64,000 nucleotides of DNA, taken from assembly GCA_965218765.1 (NCBI GenBank), contig CBDCLU010000002.1, positions 868,001-932,000 on the forward strand. Reading direction: 5' to 3'. This document shows, piece after piece, positions 34,839 through 41,833 of this stretch (within the stretch, counting starts at the first letter, position 1; each line of letters opens with the position of its first letter). The position numbers and the translations under genes were made by a program. Source of the stretch: JBBPYC01 sp965218765. Its GTDB lineage: Bacteria; Pseudomonadota; Gammaproteobacteria; Burkholderiales; Burkholderiaceae_C. The notes beneath the pieces are model-generated. The model was not told the origin of the DNA, made no database searches, and saw nothing but the letters and a program-made list of their open reading frames with translations.

Positions 34839-35621
34839 ATGCGTCTGATCGAACACCCACAACTGCTTGACCGGCTGGCGGCCGCCTACGCGCTCGGCAG
34901 CCTGCGGCATGGTGCGCGCCGGCGCTTCGAATCGCTTGCACGCAACCAGCCGCCGGTGCAGGCGGCAGCGTTGTTGTGGCAATTGCGGCTCGCCGGCCTG
35001 ACCGAACTGCAGCCGAGCGTCGCACCCGATCCGCTGGTGTGGAAGCGCATCGACAACCTGGTGCGTGCCGACATCGAACGACATGCGCTGCAGGCGGCCC
35101 GTGACGCAGCCACGCAAGCGCCGCAGCGCAGCAAGGGGTGGCGCAGCTTGGCACTGTGGCAGACCCTTGCGTTCGGCGGCGTGCTCGCAACCGTGCTGGC
35201 GATGCTGAGCGCAAGTTCCACGCAGGACCGGTCGCGCGCGACCGTCGCCGAGTTGCAGCGCAAGCTCGATGCGGCGCCGGTGATCGAGTATGTCGCGGTG
35301 CTGTCTGGTCAGGGCAGCAAAGCGTCGATCTTGGTTCAGTTCGATCCGAAGAACCGGCGGCTGACGCTCAGGCAGACTGGTGCGGTGGACGTCGCTGCCG
35401 ACAAGTCATTGCAGCTCTGGGCGCTGCCGCCGGGTGAGGCGCCGCGCTCGCTTGGCGTGCTCGGCGACGCTCCGGTGCAGCGCATCGCGGCAAATCAGGG
35501 CGAAGTCGCCGGCGTACCGGCATTGGCGATCAGCCTGGAGCCGCTCGGCGGCGTCCCGAGCGAGCGCGGGCCGACCGGGCCGGTGCTGTACCAGGGCGCA
35601 CTGCTGCAGACGGTGCTGTAG
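34839..35621 (+). CDS. Anti-sigma factor, RskA family
   Basis: Membrane anti-sigma protein of 260 aa. The N-terminal cytoplasmic zinc-less ASD has HPQLLDRLAAAYALGSLRHGARRRFE; one transmembrane helix lies near residues 106-126; the periplasmic C-terminal RskA domain contains LQLWALPPGEAPRSLGVL. The start ATG at 34839 gives the family N-terminus; a TTG at 34803 would overlap the sigma gene. It should hold the neighbouring sigma factor inactive until it is proteolysed or its periplasmic domain is triggered. Confidence 0.88.
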   Translation: MRLIEHPQLLDRLAAAYALGSLRHGARRRFESLARNQPPVQAAALLWQLRLAGLTELQPSVAPDPLVWKRIDNLVRADIERHALQAARDAATQAPQRSKGWRSLALWQTLAFGGVLATVLAMLSASSTQDRSRATVAELQRKLDAAPVIEYVAVLSGQGSKASILVQFDPKNRRLTLRQTGAVDVAADKSLQLWALPPGEAPRSLGVLGDAPVQRIAANQGEVAGVPALAISLEPLGGVPSERGPTGPVLYQGALLQTVL

Positions 35622-35922
35622 TCGGCCGCAAATGTCCGGCAGTCCGGCAGCAGAACCGGACTCGGCAGCCGCTACAACGACCAACGCGAGTGATGGCCAT
35701 GCAAACGCACGCACGGCCGGCCTGTCGATCTCACGCCACTTTCCCGTATTTGCCCGCCCAGGGTCGGAACCACGGAGCAGCGTGACTTGCTGCCGTTCGC
35801 ACGCTGCGCTGTGATGAGCTTGGCGAAGCAACGACGGGGTCGTTGCCCGTCCACCCACCTTTCCAGGTCACAGCCGCACGTGATCGGCGGCAGTCGAGGT
35901 TGACCACCACCTGTCTCGTGCC
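35622..35922. other. Intergenic region, no gene seen
   Basis: Space between the anti-sigma gene and the convergent cation transporter gene. No strong hairpin with T-run, no recognisable coding sequence on either strand. Confidence 0.5.
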
Positions 35923-36849
35923 TCACACGCTCGGTCGGGGCACGCCTGATTCTTCGTCATGTGCTTCGATGTAGATGCGCCGGATGCGCGGGTACTGCGC
36001 ACGCATGTCGCGTTCGATCGCGTTCACGGTACGCGCAACCTGCTCGGCCGGTGTTCCGTTCACGAAGACCACATCGATGGCCAGCAGCACGTCGTCCGGC
36101 CCCATGTACATCGTGAGCGGCAGCGCTGCGCTGCGGACTTCGGCCGGGCGCAGTGCGATCTGCCGCAGTCGCTCGGCTGTCTCCGGCCGCACGCCCTCGC
36201 CCACCAGCAGGCCGCGCGCTTCGCGCACCAGCAGCACCGCGACGCCGGCCAGCAGCGCACCGATCAGGATCGAGGCGACGCCGTCCAGCACGGGCATCTG
36301 CAGCGCGTGACTGGCCCAGACCCCGATGGCGGCGAACGCCAGCCCGAGCAGCGCGGCCGAGTCTTCCGCGATCACCGTATAGCTCGACGGATCCTTGCTC
36401 GCATGCAACGCGCGCCAGAACGGACGGCCGCCCTGGCTGGAACGGAACTGATGCAGCGCCAGCGCGAGACTTGCCCCTTCGAACACGGCGGCGGCAGCCA
36501 GCACCACGTAGTTCCAGAACGGATCTTCCAGCGGCACCGGCTCGAGCACGTGCTGCACGCCTTCATAAAACGAGATGCCGCCGCCCAGCCCGAATATCAG
36601 CACCGCAACGATCAGGCTCCAGAAGTACAGCTCCTTGCCGTGGCCGAACGGATGGTCTGCGGTGGCCGGGCGCTGGCTGCGATGCAGACCGACCAGCAAC
36701 AGCACGCCGTTGCCGGTGTCGACGGTCGAGTGGACGGCTTCGGACAACATGGCGGAACTGCCGGTGACCCCGGCCACGATGAACTTGGTGATCGCAATCG
36801 CCGTGTTGGCGGCAATGGCGCCGTAAACGGCAGTCTTCGATTCGGGCAT
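35923..36849 (-). CDS. Cation diffusion facilitator family transporter
   Basis: Inner-membrane metal/proton antiporter of 308 aa from the ATG at 36849 (MPESKTAVYG); an open frame of 60 further codons upstream lacks homology. It has about five to six helices, a helix-2 metal motif SEAVHSTVDTGN, the HPFGHGKELYF loop, a second metal motif with EDSAALLG, and a C-terminal cytoplasmic domain ending in IRRIYIEAHD. This is the variant subgroup with a longer central loop. Metal (Zn, Fe, Mn) not determinable. Confidence 0.88.
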   Translation of the reverse strand: MPESKTAVYGAIAANTAIAITKFIVAGVTGSSAMLSEAVHSTVDTGNGVLLLVGLHRSQRPATADHPFGHGKELYFWSLIVAVLIFGLGGGISFYEGVQHVLEPVPLEDPFWNYVVLAAAAVFEGASLALALHQFRSSQGGRPFWRALHASKDPSSYTVIAEDSAALLGLAFAAIGVWASHALQMPVLDGVASILIGALLAGVAVLLVREARGLLVGEGVRPETAERLRQIALRPAEVRSAALPLTMYMGPDDVLLAIDVVFVNGTPAEQVARTVNAIERDMRAQYPRIRRIYIEAHDEESGVPRPSV

Positions 36850-37604
36850 GAGACGGGTCTGGAAGGGAGGTTGAGTGAGCCGATGACGGCCAGGCGGGCG
36901 CGCTGCGCAGGCCTCTGTATCAAGCAGCGTGCCGGGTGCTTCGGACGCGAATCGGGCACAGGCCAAAGTCAATGGTGGTCTTGTCACTCGCGCAGGTCGT
37001 GCGTGATGTTTTAGCGTCAAAACACCCACAGGCGCTTAGGTAGCCTGCCGTATCAGCTATTTTTTTCATAGTAAACGATGGAAGTGCCCTGTACCACCAC
37101 TGACTCAGGCGCAACCGGTGCTGCGATCGTTCAGCGCTGCGCTAGACGGTACGCTCACGGTTGCAACCGCCATTCAAGGAAACCATCAACCGCGATTCCG
37201 CCAGTGATTCCATGCCCGACCGTCAAACTGCAATAGGGCGTCAAGCGCATGTTCGGCCACCCCGGTCGCAGCAGTTGCGCGAGCCGGTCGAGCGTGCGGT
37301 ACGCAACGCACTGCCGAGCACCGCGTCTGCTGCATCGTCATGCGCGATGAATGTCAAACAGATCGACGCAGAAAAGACCACGCGTGCCAGGCCATGCGCA
37401 GCAGCCTCGGCCTTGTGTGCAGGGCTGACGCAACGTCCATGGTTTGCCGCGCAACGCCATATGCACGAGCCTGATCGAACCGGACCTGCCAGGCGTGGGA
37501 CCCGACGCACGGCGTTGATCACATGTCGATGCCCATGCCACTGACCGCAGTCGCCACGCTTGCCCGGGCCGGTGATGGGAAAGCAGCGCCGACGTGCTGG
37601 CTGA
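36850..37604. other. Long gene-free region upstream of the cation transporter
   Basis: About 750 bp with no convincing gene. Frames on both strands (plus 37161-37544; minus 37241-37639) are compositionally Arg/Ala-rich with no domain pattern or ribosome site. A T-rich stretch near 37060-37070 (ATTTTTTTCATAG) might belong to a promoter or a terminator. Possibly a decayed gene. Confidence 0.45.
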
Positions 37605-38501
37605 TCAGGAATCTGCTGCTGGCAGGCCACGCGCCGCAAGTTCGGAATCGAAGTGCAGCCGCTCGGCGGCCGAATAGCAAAGAAAGCGTCGATTGGTTGC
37701 GCGCCCGATTGCGCACAGGCCGAGCCGCTCGGCGATTGCCAGACCCATCTGGGTGATGCCGCTGCGCGACACCACGATCGGCACGCCCATCTGCGCAGAC
37801 TTGATGACCATCTCGCTGGTCAATCGGCCGGTCGTGTAGAACACGCAGTCGGCAGGGCTCATTGCGTGTTCGGGTTGCTGCAACCACATCCAGCCGGCGA
37901 TCGTGTCGATCGCATTGTGGCGGCCCACATCCTCAACGAACAGCAGAAGCTCGGCAGCGTGAAAAAGCGCGCAGCCGTGCACCGAACCAGCTGATTTGTA
38001 CGTGCTTTCCTGCAGCCGGATCGAGTTGACGATGCCGTAGAGCGTCGCCTGGGTAATGTGGGCATGTGCAGGCGCGGGCAGCTGGATCGATTCGATTTCG
38101 TCCATCAGTCCACCGAACACGCTGCCTTGCCCGCACCCTGTGGTGACCACGCGGCGCGCGGTGCGTTGCTCGATCCGGTCGATGCCGCGTCGGGTGCGGA
38201 CGGCTGCAGCTTGCACGTCCCAATCCACCGTGATCGATTCGATCTGGTCGACCGCATCGATCAGACGCTGATTGCGCAAGTACCCAAGCACGAGCCACTC
38301 CGGCTGCGCGCCCAGGGTCATCAGCGTGACGAGTTCGCGGTTGTCGACATAGATCGTCAACGGGCGCTCGGCCGGGATGGAAACCGCTGTGCTGACCCCA
38401 TGTTCATCGATCGCCGACACGGTGCGGGTCACCGGCGCCTGTGCCTGCGTCAGACGCGGGAGCTGGACGCGAGCGGTTGCAGTCAGGTCAGATATCGACA
38501 T
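37605..38501 (-). CDS. fdhD: Formate dehydrogenase accessory sulfurtransferase FdhD
   Basis: Cytoplasmic protein of 298 aa that transfers sulfur to the Mo/W-bis-MGD cofactor before insertion into formate dehydrogenase. Landmarks: ERPLTIYVDN near residue 48, TLGAQPEWLVLGYL, the cysteine loop TTGCGQGSV near 121, GSVHGCALF, EDVGRHNAIDTIAG and FYTTGRLTSEMVIKSA. The active loop shows a single cysteine rather than a CxxC pair. Start ATG at 38501 (MSISDLT). It ends the minus-strand formate dehydrogenase cluster, 163 bp after the Ala-rich gene. Confidence 0.92.
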   Translation of the reverse strand: MSISDLTATARVQLPRLTQAQAPVTRTVSAIDEHGVSTAVSIPAERPLTIYVDNRELVTLMTLGAQPEWLVLGYLRNQRLIDAVDQIESITVDWDVQAAAVRTRRGIDRIEQRTARRVVTTGCGQGSVFGGLMDEIESIQLPAPAHAHITQATLYGIVNSIRLQESTYKSAGSVHGCALFHAAELLLFVEDVGRHNAIDTIAGWMWLQQPEHAMSPADCVFYTTGRLTSEMVIKSAQMGVPIVVSRSGITQMGLAIAERLGLCAIGRATNRRFLCYSAAERLHFDSELAARGLPAADS

Positions 38502-38664
38502 GGAACCGATGCACGGACTGCAGCAACACGTCACACGGCATGAAGATTCACCCGGACCGGTATCTGCAGCTCAAACTCGAAACCGGAGGCTTGCCTGATC
38601 GCAATGCGACAGCGTTCCAGACTCATGCGTACCGATGAACGGCGCCGACGCCGAATACAAAGAT

Positions 38665-39738
38665 TCAGGGCTTGGCAGCCGGCGCCCCGGCTCGGGACAC
38701 CGAAGCTGCCTGCGCCGCCGCTTCTGCTGCGCTTACAGCAGCCGTCACCGCAGCGCTGACAGACGAGTCAGCCTGCATCTTCTGATCGGAAGCAGCTTGC
38801 ATCAGCGCCGGAGCGACGGAGACCGGCACTGACCGCGTCGAACTGGACGGCGCTGTCGTGCCTGGAACTGACGGTACAGCTGCAGATGCCTGCCCGGCAG
38901 TGCCCGACACACTTGCGCTGCCGACTGGCGCTGAAGCGCTCGGCATGGCTGTTGCGGTTGAAGCCGATTTCGGTGGCGCAGCACCGCCCGGGGAAACCGA
39001 AAATGCGCTTGCAGGGGATTTTTCGGCATCGCCCGAGACGGCGCGTGCAGCCGCGTTCGCTGCACCGGACGCAGCGTTGGAGGAACCCGTTGTCGGTAGC
39101 GTGGAGGCATCCTTGCTGGACGCCGTTGAGTCGGTGCTCGCGGACATTCCGGTATCGGCCATGGTCCCGGCTCGGGCCGCAGTGCGAGCGGCCAGGCCCG
39201 GCGTGCCTGCGGCCGAACCCCCGGAAGAGGGAGGTGCTGTGGAAGTCTCGGCAGGCGAATGCGCACCTGATGCCTCGACTGGGCGCGACGCCGCACTTGC
39301 AGGCTGGCCGACCGGTGTGGCCCTGGACGCTTCCGCCGGATCGATCGCATCCTTGCGTTCCGTGATGACCGGCGGCGCAGTCGCGGTCGCTGCCGGCGAA
39401 TGCGCGCCGGCACCCTCGAGTTTGGGCGCACCTGATGCGGGGGCAGCCTGGGCGACTGCCTTGGATGCATAGGGACCCGGATCGGCACATTCGGCAAGCG
39501 GTTGTGCCGTACCGGAAGCGCCGCTTCGTCCAGCGTCCTGCCGGGCATCTTGCCGGTAATGCTTCACCACATCGTTCTGCACCAGACACAGCTTGTACGC
39601 GTCCACTTTGGCGCTCCATCCCGACTTGGCAGCAGCTTCCGCAGCGTTGGCTTTGGCGGTGTCATCGAGCGGCGGCAGTTTGGCTGCTGCTGCTGAAGCA
39701 AGCAGCGCCGAGGTCATGACAATCCGGAACGTTCGCAT
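38665..39738 (-). CDS. Ala/Ser/Thr/Pro-rich exported protein of the fdh cluster
   Basis: Protein of 357 aa from the ATG at 39738. Signal-peptide-like N-terminus (VMTSALLASAAAA), then a small folded-looking region (about 20-75) with SGWSAKVDAYKLCLVQNDVVKHYR and one further Cys in AECADPGPYASKAV. The rest (about 90-357) is low complexity with recurring GAHSPAATATAPP-like blocks and helical Ala/Ser repeats near the end. Likely periplasmic or surface located. Genes of this sort appear beside the gamma subunit in related clusters, but no function is known. Confidence 0.7.
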   Translation of the reverse strand: MRTFRIVMTSALLASAAAAKLPPLDDTAKANAAEAAAKSGWSAKVDAYKLCLVQNDVVKHYRQDARQDAGRSGASGTAQPLAECADPGPYASKAVAQAAPASGAPKLEGAGAHSPAATATAPPVITERKDAIDPAEASRATPVGQPASAASRPVEASGAHSPAETSTAPPSSGGSAAGTPGLAARTAARAGTMADTGMSASTDSTASSKDASTLPTTGSSNAASGAANAAARAVSGDAEKSPASAFSVSPGGAAPPKSASTATAMPSASAPVGSASVSGTAGQASAAVPSVPGTTAPSSSTRSVPVSVAPALMQAASDQKMQADSSVSAAVTAAVSAAEAAAQAASVSRAGAPAAKP

Positions 39739-39761
39739 CGACTCGAATTCCTTTCGTTGAA

Positions 39762-40937
39762 TCAGGTTCTGACAGCGCGTGTGCGTGCCGGCCCCCCGCG
39801 TGCGCGGATCAGTGGCCGAGAGCGTTGCACCGGTATGCGTCCGTTGCGCACGTCCTGATACCAATAAGCATGATGCTCGCGCGCCCAGGTCTCGTCCACC
39901 CAACCGCCGCGCATCGCCTTGTATGCGCCTTGCATTCCGACCGTACCGATGTAGATGTGTCCTCCGATCGCGGCCATCATCAGCACCGTGATGATCGCGT
40001 GCGTCATGTGCGCAAGTTGCATCGTCTGGCGCTCGTACAGCAGCCCCGGGATCAGCTTGTCGAGCACCAGCCCGGAGGCGACCGCGATGCTACCGAGGAA
40101 CAGGGTGGCGCCCCAGTACATGAGCTTTTCGCCCGGGTTGAATCGATGCGACGGCACCTCCTGCCCGCCGAACATGCCACCCGCGGATTTGATCCAGGCC
40201 CAGTCGCCGCGCTGCGGGAAGTTGTCTTTGACGAACGTGATGAGGATGACGACCAGCGACACGATGAACAGCGGCCCAACGAAATTGTGGATCGTCTTGA
40301 GCACGTACGTGATCGGTCCGAACACAGCGTTGCCGGCCCACGGGACGATCAGGTAGCGACCGAACAGCATCGTGAGCCCGGAGACGGCCAGCACGACGAA
40401 TGCGATGGCGTTGGCCCAGTGCGCCGACCGCTCGAACGGCGTGAAGCGCTCGATGCTGCGGCCGGTGTTCTTCCCATGCGTGCGGATCGGCCCGACGGCG
40501 AAGTACATCAGCGCCATTGCGCCCAGTGCGATCAGCAGCAGTGCGCCGCCATACGGAATGATCCAGCGGTTGCGAATCTGCCGCCATGCCTCACCGGCGC
40601 TGGTCGGGCGGATGCCGAAGTAGCTCGCGGGGGGTTGAATCAGCACACCGGCTTCAGGCGCCTGGCTGCGCGGCAGGCTGCTGTAACCCGCCGCACCGCT
40701 TTGTGCCTTGCGCCACATCGGCGCGTTGTTGAGTGGCTGTACCTGTGCACGTGCGGCGTTCGATTGCGTGTCATAGCCTGGCTGGGTGCTCGCATCCGGT
40801 TTGACTTCGAAGATGTTCTGGCTCTGGACGCTGCCGGTTGCGGTCGCCGGTCCATTGCCAGCAGCGGCTTGCGCCCAGACGCTCGGCGCACCGACCAGCG
40901 CAGCCAGTAGAAAAAAAACGGCGAATAAACGCTGCAC
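39762..40937 (-). CDS. fdhC: Formate dehydrogenase gamma subunit (cytochrome b556)
   Basis: Membrane diheme cytochrome passing electrons from FdhB to quinone, 391 aa. I chose the GTG at 40937 because AGGAGG lies eight bases upstream and a clean signal peptide follows (MQRLFAVFFLL...VWA); an ATG at 40958 lies on the wrong side of that ribosome site. A Gln/Pro-rich periplasmic segment of about 100 residues is followed by a helix near 125-150, HGKNTGRSIERFTPFERSAHWANA, and three to four further helices with His ligands (TIHNFVGPLF, MTHAIITVLMMAAIGGHIYIG). Confidence 0.9.
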   Translation of the reverse strand: MQRLFAVFFLLAALVGAPSVWAQAAAGNGPATATGSVQSQNIFEVKPDASTQPGYDTQSNAARAQVQPLNNAPMWRKAQSGAAGYSSLPRSQAPEAGVLIQPPASYFGIRPTSAGEAWRQIRNRWIIPYGGALLLIALGAMALMYFAVGPIRTHGKNTGRSIERFTPFERSAHWANAIAFVVLAVSGLTMLFGRYLIVPWAGNAVFGPITYVLKTIHNFVGPLFIVSLVVILITFVKDNFPQRGDWAWIKSAGGMFGGQEVPSHRFNPGEKLMYWGATLFLGSIAVASGLVLDKLIPGLLYERQTMQLAHMTHAIITVLMMAAIGGHIYIGTVGMQGAYKAMRGGWVDETWAREHHAYWYQDVRNGRIPVQRSRPLIRARGGPARTRAVRT

Positions 40938-40957
40938 GAAGTGACCTCCTAGCCGCA

Positions 40958-41188
40958 TTACATGCGGGCGTATTCGTTTTGACCGCGCTGGGTCCGCACC
41001 TTGAGTTGCTCTCTCCAGCTTTTTTCGTCGCCGGCGGTCCAGCCGGGTTGTGTGTAGGGCGTCTTGGTTCCCGCGTAAGGCACCTGATCCGCGCTGCGGC
41101 GGCTGCCGATCGTCTGCGGTTTCTCGGTGCAGGCAGCTGTGAGCATTGCCATCCCGATCAGGCCTGCCAGTATTGGCGATCGCCTCAC
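40958..41188 (-). CDS. Small lipoprotein of the formate dehydrogenase cluster
   Basis: Seventy-six-residue protein with a lipoprotein signal (ILAGLIGMAMLTAAC, lipobox Cys about residue 20) and a short polar mature part containing VPYAGTKTPYTQPGW and WREQLKVRTQRGQNEY. It overlaps the fdhB stop (ATGA) and ends just before fdhC. It is conserved in position in betaproteobacterial fdh clusters as far as I recall, with no assigned function; perhaps an assembly factor. Confidence 0.75.
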   Translation of the reverse strand: MRRSPILAGLIGMAMLTAACTEKPQTIGSRRSADQVPYAGTKTPYTQPGWTAGDEKSWREQLKVRTQRGQNEYARM

Positions 41189-41811
41189 TTCTTTGCTCCT
41201 GCGGCCGCATCCGGCTGGCCAGCCTGGCGAGACGCATAGGCGGTGCCCCAGCCCCAGACTTCTGCGCCCTTGCCACGATTGACGACACGATTGCGAAAGA
41301 TGTCAGCCACCACGTCGCCATCACCGGCAAGCAGCGCTTTGGTGGAGCACATTTCAGCGCACAGCGGCAACTTGCCCTCGGCCAACCGGTTGCGGCCATA
41401 CTTGTCGAATTCGGCTTCGCTGCCGTTGGCTTCCGGACCGCCGGCGCAGAACGTGCACTTGTCCATCTTCCCCCGCGCGCCGAAGCGCCCTTCGGACGGG
41501 AACTGCGGCGCGCCGAACGGACAGGCATACGAGCAGTACCCACAGCCGATGCAGATGTCCTTGTCGTGCAGCACCACGCCTTCATCGGTCTTGTAGAAGC
41601 AATTGACCGGGCAGACCGCCATGCAGGGCGCGTCCGAGCAGTGCATGCACGCGACCGAGATCGATTTTTCCCCCGGCACGCCGTCGTTCATCGTGACGAC
41701 GCGGCGCCGGTTCACGCCCCAGGGGATGTCGTGCTCGTTCTTGCAGGCAGTGACACAGCCGTTGCATTCGATGCAGCGTTCGGTGTCGCAAATGAATTTC
41801 ATGCGGGCCAT
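41185..41811 (-). CDS. fdhB: Formate dehydrogenase beta (iron-sulfur) subunit
   Basis: Electron-transfer subunit of 208 aa with four 4Fe-4S sites: CDTERCIECNGCVTACKNEHD, CMHCSDAPCMAVCPVNC, CIGCGYCSYACPFGAPQ and CTFCAGG...CAEMCSTKALLAGD. It joins the catalytic FdhA to the membrane cytochrome FdhC. It has no membrane anchor of its own in the C-terminus, unlike FdnH. The gene is 22 bp downstream of fdhA. Confidence 0.93.
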   Translation of the reverse strand: MARMKFICDTERCIECNGCVTACKNEHDIPWGVNRRRVVTMNDGVPGEKSISVACMHCSDAPCMAVCPVNCFYKTDEGVVLHDKDICIGCGYCSYACPFGAPQFPSEGRFGARGKMDKCTFCAGGPEANGSEAEFDKYGRNRLAEGKLPLCAEMCSTKALLAGDGDVVADIFRNRVVNRGKGAEVWGWGTAYASRQAGQPDAAAGAKK

Positions 41812-41833
41812 GGCAGCCGTGCTCCTTGTGGAT

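Noticed and set aside
37161..37544. 127-codon plus-strand frame in the gap before fdhD
   Set aside because: Compositional frame without ribosome site, domain or credible start; both strands are equally open.
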